DNA from: Dyella sp. M7H15-1
GTDB lineage: Bacteria; Pseudomonadota; Gammaproteobacteria; Xanthomonadales; Rhodanobacteraceae
Reading direction: 5' to 3'
Assembly: GCF_004114615.1 (NCBI RefSeq)
Contig: NZ_CP035300.1
Location: 1,488,001-1,552,000, forward strand
Length of the DNA stretch: 64,000 bases
Of the stretch, positions 28,301-36,246 are shown in pieces. Every line of letters begins with the position of its first letter. Within the stretch, counting starts at the first letter, position 1. Under the pieces are notes generated by a model. That model searched no databases and was not told the DNA's origin. It saw nothing but the letters and a program-made list of their open reading frames with translations. The position numbers were made by a program, and so were the translations under genes.

Positions 28301-28549
28301 CGTCTCCGCCCGATCCTGATGACTTCGATGGCGTTCATCCTCGGCGTGCTGCCGCTGGTGCTGTCCACCGGCGCTGGCGCCAACTCCCGCCACGAAATCG
28401 GTACAGGCGTGATCGGCGGCATGGTGTTCGCCACCTTCCTCGGCCTGCTGCTGATTCCAGTGTTCTACGTCAGCGTGCGACGCCTACTTGGCGACAAGCT
28501 GGATGAGGAGACGCACAAGCTGGCGCGTCACGAACACACCCCGCACTGA
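25364..28549 (+). CDS. acrB: RND multidrug efflux permease, AcrB/MexB type
   Basis: A 1061-residue HAE-1 RND pump. The N-terminus MPSFFIDRPIFAWVIAI, the TM4 Asp pair in GIVVDDAIVVIEN, the TM10 Lys in GLAAKNAILIVEF and the closing GGMVFATFLGLLLIPVFYV are all standard for AcrB. AGGAG at 25352-25356 serves as ribosome site. A Ser/Thr-rich stretch at about residues 785-806 (SSLTTSTSSSTTT) is inserted before MIPLSSVV in the periplasmic domain, where AcrB has only a short turn. It pairs with the adaptor upstream. A bidirectional terminator follows directly. Confidence 0.95.
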   Translation: MPSFFIDRPIFAWVIAILITLVGTISVLNMGVESYPDIAPPQVTVSATFPGASAQTMEDTVTKVIEQQLTGVDNLLYFSSASNSNGTSTITLSFATGTDPDIAQVQVQNKVSLAQPQLPAAVTQQGVVVAKANPDFLMFIGLISNNPEIDGNRLNDIVGSQVVNQIGRIPGVGNTFQVGSEYAMRVWLNPDKMQGYGLSATDVQNAISVQNVQFAAGSLGADPAVSGQSFTATVSAEGLFNNPEQFGNIILRANPDGTVVRMKDIARIEFGPETYGFTSTWSGKPVGGFGVQLLPGANALNVAEAVRARMGELAKDFPQGVTWFIPYDSTPFVQVSIKEVLRTLIEAIILVFFVMLIFLQNFRATIIPTLVIPVALLGTFIGLSPLGFTINQLTLFGMVLAIGIVVDDAIVVIENVERIMTEENLPPKEATRKAMSQITGAVVAITLVLAAVFVPSALQPGATGVIYKQFALTIAVSMGFSAFLALSFTPALCATILKPTHEEKKNFLYNWFNKTFDWVTHTYHGHIGSAVRHAPRWMIVYVLISMLAVFLYTKLPTGFVPNEDQGFALAIVSLPPGATVERSEKVMQEVSDKLAASPLKNDYVGMYQISGFSFVGRSENAGMVFIRLKDWSERSITADDFILKANGVLHGIRDAQIFVVNLPTIRGLSQFGGVDMYLEARTGQPRAELAQAMGMLLGKASQSPTLFGTRPNLLPDAPQYNLTVDRLQASALGLSVSDVYNAIQLMLAPVYINNFIYEDRVKRVMVQADAPYRMDTNSLSHVYTPSSLTTSTSSSTTTRSANGPYNMIPLSSVVHSTWSMAAPSLTRYNGYPAIEIVGDANKGYSSGQAMGTLQNIVDSDLPKGFGADWTGQSYQEVLAGNSATLLMVLSIVIVFLCLSALYESWSIPISVLLVVPLGLLGMVVASMLRGFPNDLYFKIGMVTVIGLAAKNAILIVEFAVEQQAEGKTLFDAVRTAARQRLRPILMTSMAFILGVLPLVLSTGAGANSRHEIGTGVIGGMVFATFLGLLLIPVFYVSVRRLLGDKLDEETHKLARHEHTPH

Positions 28550-28566
28550 AGGAAGTCGTCTCGAAC

Positions 28567-28595
28567 AAAAAACCCCGGCTGTGCTGGGGTTTTTT
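28567..28595. terminator. Rho-independent terminator after acrB
   Basis: CCCC (28573-28576) pairs with GGGG (28586-28589), inner GGC/GCT extends the stem, and flanking A6 and T6 runs (28567-28572 and 28590-28595) make it usable in both directions. It lies 18 bp after the acrB stop. Confidence 0.9.
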
Positions 28596-28721
28596 GTTGA
28601 ATTTTTAAAAAACTCGAAATTATCCGAATCTCGCCATAATGCCAACGCTGCCCTTCCCCACTAAATCCATTTCGACACACCATGTACTATAAAGAACCGA
28701 TTCGCCCCTTGGCAGGACGCC

Positions 28722-29207
28722 ATGCTCTCTATCACATCCATTGCGCAGATAAAGCGCCCATCAGCCGGCGCAGTCATCGGCCTCATCACCCTGCTCGCAG
28801 CCTCACACACCTGCCCAGTTCGCGCCGACTGCATCGACGATGCCGCCCGCTATCAACAAGTGCACCCCTATGTACTACGTGCCATTGCGTATGAAGAATC
28901 ACAGATGCGTGCCGACGTCATCCATTACAACACCAACGCCACCACGGATTACGGCGTCATGGGGATCAATTCCGTACATCTGCCGGAACTGTCCAGTTTC
29001 GATATTGGCGCGAACGAATTGTTGAACCCCTGCATCAACACCTACGTAGGTGCCTGGTACCTTCGTCGCAAAATGGAAAAATACGGCAACACGTGGCAAG
29101 CCGTAGCCGCCTACCACTCCGAAACGCCTGCCATCGGCGCCGCCTATGTCACCAGGATTCAAGCGCTACTCAGATCCTGGGGCGTGCTCGCTCCAGACGT
29201 CGACTAA
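28722..29207 (+). CDS. Small secreted lytic transglycosylase (SLT domain, VirB1/IagB-like)
   Basis: A 161-residue exported protein with a signal peptide (hydrophobic stretch near residues 16-34, ending at RADC). The mature part shows the SLT fold: catalytic Glu in AIAYEESQM, then TTDYGVMGINSVHLPEL, corresponding to the usual GLMQI block, and later the repeat WYLRRKMEKYGNTWQAVAAYHS, matching the AxxYN-type motif. Such small enzymes cut peptidoglycan to let secretion or pilus machinery pass. The nearest genes are not a secretion system, so its partner is unknown. It is alone on its strand, after the acrB terminator. Confidence 0.85.
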   Translation: MLSITSIAQIKRPSAGAVIGLITLLAASHTCPVRADCIDDAARYQQVHPYVLRAIAYEESQMRADVIHYNTNATTDYGVMGINSVHLPELSSFDIGANELLNPCINTYVGAWYLRRKMEKYGNTWQAVAAYHSETPAIGAAYVTRIQALLRSWGVLAPDVD

Positions 29208-29457
29208 ATTGCCCCTCAGCGCCCTACCCGTCCACAGCCTGAGCAATACAAGGGATGTCATGGCCCTATTGTGCCTGTTTGGGCGTAACAGTAGGTAGGA
29301 GCGTGATAAAGCAAGTTATCTGTCCATGTCGCTATAGCGGATGACCGTTGTTGTCGTGTTGACGCCGTGCTGATAAATCACACTGTACGGCGTCGCAAGA
29401 TAACCGGGACCACTGGCAAAATCGCGAGCGCTGAACCAATCTAGTTTTTGTCCACTA

Positions 29458-30302
29458 GAGCCTGTCGTCATGAGGTGTTGAAATATGGTTAACTACCCGC
29501 CATGGAATCTTGCTGGATGGAATCCTCTGTGACTGCGGCCTATCGACGCCATGACATCTCCGATGAAAAATGGGGTTTGCTTGAACCCCATTTGCCGGGT
29601 CAAGCGGGCCGATGGGGGCGTGTAGCCAAAGATAATCGGCAATTCATCAACGCAGTGTTCTGGATACTTCGCACCGGAGCGCCGTGGCGAGATTTACCAC
29701 CCGAGTACGGCGATTGGAAGAATACCCATCGGCGCTTTTGTCGCTGGCGCGATAACGGCACATGGGAAGGTCTGTTGGAACGTGTGATGGATGAGCCGGA
29801 CTTTGAGTGGCTGATGATCGATGCCAGTCACTGCAAGGTTCATCCTCATGCAGCGGGAGCTCGTGGCGGCAATCAGGGCATAGGTCTCACAAAAGGGGGC
29901 GCAACACCAAGATACATTTGGCCGTGGATGCGCATGGTATGCCAGTCCGAATTCTTGTTACAGAGGGTACCCGGGCAGATTGTTCGCAGGCTGCGGAACT
30001 GATCAAAGACATTCCTGCTGAGCATCTCATGGCCGACAAAGGTTATGACAGTGATGCCATTGTTGAGCAGGCTCATGAGCAAGGCATGCAGGCGCATATT
30101 CCGCCACGTAAAAACCGAAAAGAGCCGCGCGACTACGACACGTACCTGTATCGTCATCGCCACCTGGTTGAGAATGCGTTTTTGTACCTGAAACAGTGGC
30201 GTGGTGTGGCGACACGCTACGCGAAGAATCTGTCCTCTTTCCTTGCCGCTGTGCAAATTCGCTGCCTCGTCATGTGGCTCAGAATCTTATGACGACATGC
30301 TC
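29458..30302 (+). mobile_element. IS5-family (IS427-type) insertion sequence, about 845 bp
   Basis: The left end GAGCCTGTCGTCATGAG (from 29458) and the reverse complement of the right end GAGCATGTCGTCATAAG (to 30302) match at 15 of 17 positions. The flanking dinucleotide TA occurs at 29456-29457 and 30303-30304, consistent with the short TA/CTAG-type target duplication of this subgroup. It carries a single transposase in two overlapping frames. It interrupts the hypothetical gene on the opposite strand. Confidence 0.9.
29502..30292 (+). CDS. IS5-family transposase expressed through a -1 frameshift
   Basis: Frame one (29502-30002) carries the N-terminal DNA-binding region and the first catalytic Asp (LMIDASHCKVH). 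Frame two (open from before 29807 to 30292) carries the second Asp (LMADKGYDSD) and the Glu (VENAFLYLKQW), completing a DDE triad. A slippery run A4G5 at 29891-29899 lies where the frames must join. A -1 slip gives GLTK followed by RGRNTKIHLAVD, the usual uninterrupted sequence of the family. This arrangement is normal for IS427-type elements and does not imply inactivity. Confidence 0.88.
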
Positions 30303-30652
30303 TAAGGAAAATCTGCGTTCGGGACCCCGTGAAGCGGGCTCTGTCGTCTATGAAGTTTCGATCGATAGCGTTCAGTTTAAAGCGTATATTGGTTCCATGA
30401 CTATGAATGTATGGACCCGTAGGGGACATACCTTCTGGAACAAGTTTTGAATCTATGAGGCAGCCAATATGCGAACCGCTGGTGACGATTTGTACGCCAA
30501 AACGCGCTCCATCACTGGCAAGGGCAGCACAGGCCTCATAGTGTGTCGCGTCACTAAATGAAAGTGCCATTCGACCCTGAGGGCTCCCCACGTTTTTCAC
30601 GCCTGGAAAGTAAGTAACCAGCACGCCTTTGTATCCGATCCAAGACTTGGAG

Positions 30653-32071
30653 ATGCAGGTGCGACTGTTTCGTAAGGATTTACCCCATGACTATGCAACG
30701 CCTCTCTCGCACACGCTGCGGCTGAGCCTGGTGGCATGTGTTCTAGGTCTGGCGGGCTGCGCCACTTACGCTCCCTTGCCAGTAGGCGAAAGGCAGGGGG
30801 CCAAGGATGTATCGCAGCTTTCGGTCGATACATCGACCATGCCGCTGCCGGCGCTGCGTGCTCATCAGTTCGACCTGTCCCACGGGACGGACGTTACCGA
30901 CGTGGCGATCCTGGCGGTAGCCAATAGCCCGGATTTGAAGGTGATGCGCGACCAGCTCGGCGTTGCACGCGCCCAAGCCTTCCAGGCAGGACTGCTGCCG
31001 GATCCGCAAATCTCCATCAACCAGGAATACCTTACCCATCCCATTCCGGGCTATCGGACCGCGTCCGCCTACGGCATCAGCGAAGACGTCACCAGTCTGC
31101 TGCTTCGCTCCACTCGCAAGGCAGCGGCCAATGCGCAGGCCGATCAGGTCAACCTGGACTTGCTCTGGACGGAGTGGCAGACCATTGCTCAGGCGCGCCA
31201 ACTGTTCAACCGGATCGTTTCGCTGCGTGAGCAGCAGCGGCAATTTTCCACGGAACAGGCCAAGCTCGCGCCCGTGGATGGCTACGTGCGCAAGGCATTG
31301 CAGGAGGGCAACCTCACGTTTGATGCCGCCAGCGCCGGCCTCAATGCCTATGCTGATGCCACCAAGCGCCTATCCGATTGCACCGTGCAATGGCATCAGG
31401 CGGAGCACGATCTGCGCGTGCTACTCGGGTTGGCACCGGATGCGCCGCTGGATTTGATCGGGAAGCCTTTCCAGGCTTCACCCACACCCGACCAGGTCGA
31501 GATTGCGCTGGCCAGCCTGCCGCAGCGGCGTCCGGACCTGTTGGCGCTGCAGGCCGGGTACAAATCCCAAGAGATCACCTTACGCGGTGCCATTCGCGCG
31601 CAGTTTCCCGCATTGACGGTCGGCGTTGATCGCCAAAGCGACAACTCCGGTGTCACTTCGCACGGCATCAACATCGGTGTGACCCTGCCGTTGTTCGATC
31701 GCAACCGCGGCAATATCGCGATCGAAAAAGCGACGCGACAGCAGCTCAAGGATGATTACGAAAACCGTGTGCTGACGACTCGCAACGACATCCACCAGCT
31801 GATGCTCGATCAGGCCACCTTGACCAAGCAGTTTGAACAGTCGCAGACACAATCCAAGCGTCTGGATGAAGCGCGCCGCGCTGCCGAAAGCGCCTGGCAA
31901 AAAGGCTTGCTCGACTGGCCAACCTATCTATCCATACGCGCGAATGCGCTCAGCGCAGATGTGGATTATATCGCCGCACGCGACCAGCAATCGCAGCAAG
32001 CCATTGCGCTGGAAGCCTTGCTCGGCAGTACTGATCTCCAACCGTCCCCAGCGTCCACGTTCAAACCATGA
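30653..32071 (+). CDS. Outer-membrane efflux lipoprotein (TolC family) of the third RND system
   Basis: A TolC-family channel of about 472 residues with a lipoprotein signal peptide (lipobox LAGC in VLGLAGCATYAPL). Two OEP repeats are visible, the second entered by LPQRRPDLLALQAGY. It is more like CusC/CzcC-type factors than NodT types. The start is uncertain: ATG 30653 directly abuts GGAG (30649-30652), while GTG 30659 has the ideal 6-bp spacing. The stop overlaps the adaptor start by 4 bp (ATGA, 32068-32071), so the three genes of this system form a coupled operon. Its 5' end almost touches the start of the split gene on the other strand. Confidence 0.9.
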   Translation: MQVRLFRKDLPHDYATPLSHTLRLSLVACVLGLAGCATYAPLPVGERQGAKDVSQLSVDTSTMPLPALRAHQFDLSHGTDVTDVAILAVANSPDLKVMRDQLGVARAQAFQAGLLPDPQISINQEYLTHPIPGYRTASAYGISEDVTSLLLRSTRKAAANAQADQVNLDLLWTEWQTIAQARQLFNRIVSLREQQRQFSTEQAKLAPVDGYVRKALQEGNLTFDAASAGLNAYADATKRLSDCTVQWHQAEHDLRVLLGLAPDAPLDLIGKPFQASPTPDQVEIALASLPQRRPDLLALQAGYKSQEITLRGAIRAQFPALTVGVDRQSDNSGVTSHGINIGVTLPLFDRNRGNIAIEKATRQQLKDDYENRVLTTRNDIHQLMLDQATLTKQFEQSQTQSKRLDEARRAAESAWQKGLLDWPTYLSIRANALSADVDYIAARDQQSQQAIALEALLGSTDLQPSPASTFKP

Positions 32072-33189
32072 ATCGACTTGTCCTTACGCGTGTCGCACTA
32101 GCGGCATTGATGCTTGCTGCGCTGGCCGGTTGCAGCAAAGGTGGCGCTGCCGATGACGATGAAGCACCGGAAGTGAAAGGCACGGTGTTGGTAACGACTG
32201 CATTGCCGGCAAACCAGACCTTCCACGACACCATCCAGGCGTGGGGCACGGTAGTGGGCGATCCGCACCGCGCCAGCACGATCAGCCTGGGCCATGGCGG
32301 CCAAGTGATCGGCTTGCTGGTGGCGGGAGGGCAGTCCGTGCAGCGCGGGCAGGCGTTGTTGCGCGTAGCGCCCGATCCAGTTGCCCGCAACATGTATCTG
32401 CAAGCCCAAAGTGCACTGGATCTTGCAACCGGCGAACTCAAACGCACCCAGCAGATGGCTGCGCAACATCTGGCCACTCAATCGCAGGTGGCCACGGCAC
32501 GCAAGGCGCTGGACGATGCCAAGGCGGGCCTGGAAGCGCAGCGCGCACTGGGCGGCGGCACGGCCGAAGAAACCATCAATGCTCCTGCCGACGGCGTGGT
32601 GACGGCACTCAACGTGAACCTGGGTGATCGCTTCCAGGCGGGCACGGCGTTGTTGAGCTTCGCGCCATCCCAGGCATTGGTTGCACGCCTGGGCGCGCAG
32701 CCAGAAGAGGGGGCGCATCTCAAGCCCGGCATGCCGGTGGACGTGCAAGGTGCCTATGGCGCTGCCGAAACCTTGCATGGTCGCCTCGAGTTGGTGGGAC
32801 ACGCCGTCGACGCGCAGACGCACCTGCTGCCGTTGCAGGCGAGCTTGCCGCCGGAAGCCGGCAATATGCTGGTGGCCGGCTCCGCCGTGCAGGCGAGTAT
32901 CGACACCACCAGCTATACCGCGTGGGCATTGCCGCGCGGCGCCGTGCTGCAGGATGACAAAGGTGCCTATGTGTTTGTCGTCGATCACGATCACGCCAAG
33001 CGCATCGACGTCACGCTGAAGCACCCGGACGGCGATACTGTCGGCGTGCAAGGCCCGCTGGACGCCAAGATGCAGGTCATCGTAACCGGCAACTACGAGC
33101 TGGATGATGGCGACGCCGTGCGCGAAGGCGACGAGGTGGACAAAGCCCCGCAAGCATCATCGAAGGCTCAGCAGGAGTCCACCAAGTGA
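32068..33189 (+). CDS. RND periplasmic adaptor lipoprotein
   Basis: A 373-residue HlyD/CusB-like membrane fusion protein with lipobox LAGC (LAALAGCSKGG). The first lipoyl half (GGQSVQRGQALLRVAPD), an alpha-hairpin of about 60 residues, and the second half (INAPADGVVTALNVNLGDRFQAG) are visible, followed by barrel and membrane-proximal domains. The C-terminus is a hydrophilic Asp/Glu/Gln/Ser tail. Both ends overlap neighbours by 4 bp (ATGA upstream, GTGA downstream at 33186-33189), so production is coupled to the channel and the pump. Confidence 0.88.
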   Translation: MNRLVLTRVALAALMLAALAGCSKGGAADDDEAPEVKGTVLVTTALPANQTFHDTIQAWGTVVGDPHRASTISLGHGGQVIGLLVAGGQSVQRGQALLRVAPDPVARNMYLQAQSALDLATGELKRTQQMAAQHLATQSQVATARKALDDAKAGLEAQRALGGGTAEETINAPADGVVTALNVNLGDRFQAGTALLSFAPSQALVARLGAQPEEGAHLKPGMPVDVQGAYGAAETLHGRLELVGHAVDAQTHLLPLQASLPPEAGNMLVAGSAVQASIDTTSYTAWALPRGAVLQDDKGAYVFVVDHDHAKRIDVTLKHPDGDTVGVQGPLDAKMQVIVTGNYELDDGDAVREGDEVDKAPQASSKAQQESTK

Positions 33190-36100
33190 GCATCACCGCA
33201 TGGATGCAGCGACATTGGCGTTCGCTGCTGTTTCTTGTGGTCATGCTGACGATCGGCGGTATCGGCAGCACCATCTTCATGCCGGTGGCGTTGTTCCCGA
33301 ATGTGCAATTCCCACACATCGTGCTTTCGCTCGATGCCGGCGATCGTCCTGCCGACCAGACGGCGATTGCCGTCACCACGCCCATCGAGACGGCGTTGCG
33401 TCGCGTACCCGGCGTGCGCGACATTCGCTCCACCACCAGCCGCGGCAGTGCGGACGTGTCGATCACGTTCGACTGGGGCACGGACATGAGCCGCGCGTTC
33501 GGCGACGTCAGTGCCGCCGCAAGCCAGGTGTTGCCGGACCTGCCAACCGGTACGCAGCTCACCACGCGCCGCATGGACCCAAGTTCGTACCCGATGCTGG
33601 CGTACAGTCTGCGCTCGCACACGCTGTCGCCCAGTGCTTTATATGACTTGGCGCAGTATCAATTGCGCCCCTTGCTTAGCGGCATTAACGGCGTAGCACG
33701 TGTGCAAGTGCAAGGTGGGGAGGTCACGGAATTCCATGCGGACGTGGACCCGAACCGTCTACGTGCGCAGGATCTCGGCCTTACCGATGTCGCCACCGCC
33801 GTCAGTCGCGCAGCGACCATCGAAGCGATGGGGCATGTTTCCGATCACTACAAGCTGTATTTGCTGTTGGCCCAGAACCAGCCGCGCACCGTGGATGCGC
33901 TGCGCCAAATCGTGGTGCGCGCGGATAGTCATGGCATCGTGCGCTTGGGTGATATTGCCGACGTGATGCTGAGCCACGTGCCGCAGTGGATTCGCGTGAC
34001 CGCCGATGGTCAGAATGCGGTGTTGATTCAGATCCTGCAGCAATCGGATGGCAACAGCGTGCAGATTGCACGAGATGTGAAGCAGCGCCTGCAGGATTAC
34101 GTGCCGCAGATGCCGCCCGGCGTGAAGATCGCCAACTGGTACGACCAGTCGCAGCTCGTCACCGGCGCGGCCGGCAGCGTGCGCGATGCAATCTTGATCG
34201 GCATCGTGCTGGCCGGCCTGGTGTTGTTCGTGTTCCTGCGCAATATGCGCGTGATTTTCATTGCGATGCTGGTGGTGCCGGCCGTGCTGGCGATCACTGT
34301 GCTGCTGCTGCACGTACTGGGCATGAGCTTCAACATGATGACGCTCGGCGGCATGGCGGCCGCCGTGGGCCTGATCATCGACGACGTGATCGTGATGCAG
34401 GAACACATCATGCGCCGCCTGCATGGCGCCAGCGGCAAAGTGAGCGAGCGGATCGGGTGTGCTGCGTGGGAATTTACGCGCCCGCTGACAGGCTCCAGCG
34501 CAGCGACCGTGGTGATCTTTGTGCCGCTGGCGTTCCTGACCGGTGTTACCGGTGCGTTCTTCAAAGCCCTGTCGCTGACCATGGCCAGCGCGCTGGTGAT
34601 TTCCTATCTGCTGACCTGGATCGTCGTGCCGTTGTTGTCGGAACGGCTGCTGGACCAGCGGCACATCGGTGATCATGCGGGTGGTGCGTTCTCGCAGCGG
34701 ATGAGGCACGGTTATGAAAACCTGCTGCAGCGCTGGCTGAAACGTCCAGTGTGGATCACAGTGTTTGTGCTGCCTTTGATCGCCGTCGGCGCCCTGGCGT
34801 TCAACCAGGTTGGTACCGGCTTCATGCCAGCGATGGATGAGGGTGGTTTTACCTTCGACTACATTTCCAAGCCGGGCACTTCGCTGGAGGAAACCGGGCG
34901 CCTGCTTAATCAGGTCGAGGCGATCATTCGCGCCAATCCGTATGTGGATACGTATTCGCGCCGTACCGGTTTGCAGCTTGGTGATGCGCTGACCGAAGCC
35001 AACACCGGCGACATCTTCGTGCGGTTGAAAAACGGTTCGCGCCCTTCCACCGAAGAGGTGATGAACGACATTCGCCAGGAAGCGGAAGAGAAGGTGCCTG
35101 GGCTGGATGTGGAAGTGTCGCAGCTGATGGAAGACATGATCGGCGACCTGGTAGCCGTGCCGCAGCCAATCGAGATTCAGCTCTACAGCGATGATCCCGA
35201 CCAGCTCAACGATACGGCGCGGCAAGTGGCCGATGCGCTGGGCAAGATCGGTGGCGTCAATGGCGTGCTTCCTGGCATCAATCCCGCTGGCGATGCGTTG
35301 GTCATGACGGTGGATCCTGCCAAGGCGGCTTTGCAGGGATTGGATCCCACGGCGGTAAAGGAACAGGTCAACGCGGCCATCGACGGCACTGTCGCCACAC
35401 AGCTGCCCGTTGACGGCAAGATGATCGAGGTGCGCGTGCGCTTACCGGTATCCGCCTATAAACGCCTGGAACAAGTGTCTGCGTTACCCATTCGCGCGGC
35501 GGACGGCCATTTGCTGCCGCTATCGCAAATAGCGAGCTTGCAGATCGTGCAAGGACAACCGGAAATCACGCGCAGCAATCTCAAGCGCATGGTCGCAGTC
35601 ACCGGCCGCATCAGCGGGCGCAGCATGGGCATGGTGATCAACGATGTGAAAGCCATGCTGGCCAGGCCGAGCATGCTGCCCAAAGACATGTATTACCAAT
35701 TGGGTGGCTTGTATCAACAGCAGCAAGAAGCCTTCAAAGGTTTGACTGTCGTATTGTTTGCTGCCATCACACTGGTATTCACACTGCTGTTGTTCCTCTA
35801 CGAAAGCTTTCGCGTGGCGCTAGTGATCATGCTGATGCCATTGCTGGCCATCGGTGCGGTGTTTATTGGCTTGTGGCTCACAGGCATCGAGCTCAACATC
35901 TCCGCAATGATGGGCATGACCATGATCGTAGGCATCGTCACCGAAGTGGCGATCTTCTATTTCTCCGAATTGGAGGAAGTCGTTGTCGAAAAGCCGCTGC
36001 ATGAGGCTTTGCTGGAAGCTGCCCGGCACCGTATGCGCCCGATTTTGATGTCCACGATGGCGGCGATTCTTACGCTGTTGCCACTGGCGTTGGCCTTGGG

Positions 36101-36245
36101 CTCTGGCTCGCAAATGCAGCAACCGCTGGCAGTGGCGATCATTGCAGGCCTGCTGGTGCAGGTGCCGTTGGTGTTGCTGGTGATGCCGGTGTTGTATGCG
36201 GTCTTGATGCGTTCGCGAAAAGTTGGAGTGAAATCCCAACAATGA
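33186..36245 (+). CDS. RND efflux permease with mixed HAE/HME relay residues
   Basis: A 1019-residue RND pump starting at GTG 33186. TM4 carries an Asp pair (GLIIDDVIVMQEH, D399-D400) like drug pumps. In TM10, however, the position of the AcrB Lys940 is Glu920 (GIVTEVAIFYFSE), as in heavy-metal pumps such as CusA where the segment reads AAEFGV. No Met-rich metal relay typical of CusA was noticed. It therefore belongs to a less studied RND branch; substrate may be an organic compound or a metal. It is last in a coupled three-gene operon. The stop is within a few bases of the truncated group II intron sequence. Confidence 0.9.
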   Translation: MSITAWMQRHWRSLLFLVVMLTIGGIGSTIFMPVALFPNVQFPHIVLSLDAGDRPADQTAIAVTTPIETALRRVPGVRDIRSTTSRGSADVSITFDWGTDMSRAFGDVSAAASQVLPDLPTGTQLTTRRMDPSSYPMLAYSLRSHTLSPSALYDLAQYQLRPLLSGINGVARVQVQGGEVTEFHADVDPNRLRAQDLGLTDVATAVSRAATIEAMGHVSDHYKLYLLLAQNQPRTVDALRQIVVRADSHGIVRLGDIADVMLSHVPQWIRVTADGQNAVLIQILQQSDGNSVQIARDVKQRLQDYVPQMPPGVKIANWYDQSQLVTGAAGSVRDAILIGIVLAGLVLFVFLRNMRVIFIAMLVVPAVLAITVLLLHVLGMSFNMMTLGGMAAAVGLIIDDVIVMQEHIMRRLHGASGKVSERIGCAAWEFTRPLTGSSAATVVIFVPLAFLTGVTGAFFKALSLTMASALVISYLLTWIVVPLLSERLLDQRHIGDHAGGAFSQRMRHGYENLLQRWLKRPVWITVFVLPLIAVGALAFNQVGTGFMPAMDEGGFTFDYISKPGTSLEETGRLLNQVEAIIRANPYVDTYSRRTGLQLGDALTEANTGDIFVRLKNGSRPSTEEVMNDIRQEAEEKVPGLDVEVSQLMEDMIGDLVAVPQPIEIQLYSDDPDQLNDTARQVADALGKIGGVNGVLPGINPAGDALVMTVDPAKAALQGLDPTAVKEQVNAAIDGTVATQLPVDGKMIEVRVRLPVSAYKRLEQVSALPIRAADGHLLPLSQIASLQIVQGQPEITRSNLKRMVAVTGRISGRSMGMVINDVKAMLARPSMLPKDMYYQLGGLYQQQQEAFKGLTVVLFAAITLVFTLLLFLYESFRVALVIMLMPLLAIGAVFIGLWLTGIELNISAMMGMTMIVGIVTEVAIFYFSELEEVVVEKPLHEALLEAARHRMRPILMSTMAAILTLLPLALALGSGSQMQQPLAVAIIAGLLVQVPLVLLVMPVLYAVLMRSRKVGVKSQQ

Positions 36246-36246
36246 T

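Larger units (their letters stand above)
29316..30624 (-). pseudogene. Hypothetical gene interrupted by IS5-family element
   Basis: The frame opens at or before GTG 30624 and runs 107 codons to the IS right end. Skipping the IS (29458-30302) and one copy of the TA duplication, it continues in frame for 46 codons to TAA at 29316-29318, giving about 153 residues. The rebuilt junction reads IFL-SGQKLDW. A GPYIHSHG motif in the N-terminal part suggests a metal- or peptidase-like domain (JAB or DUF4329-like, tentative). The frame is open upstream of 30624 without an ATG, so the 5' end may also be missing. The preserved frame indicates a recent insertion. Confidence 0.8.

Noticed and set aside
29807-30292. 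Second IS frame as an independent gene
   Set aside because: It lacks its own start and ribosome site and completes the DDE triad only when fused to frame one.
33759-35225. A 488-codon minus-strand frame opposite the third RND pump
   Set aside because: Antisense shadow with His/Gln/Arg-rich composition; the plus-strand pump is unmistakable.
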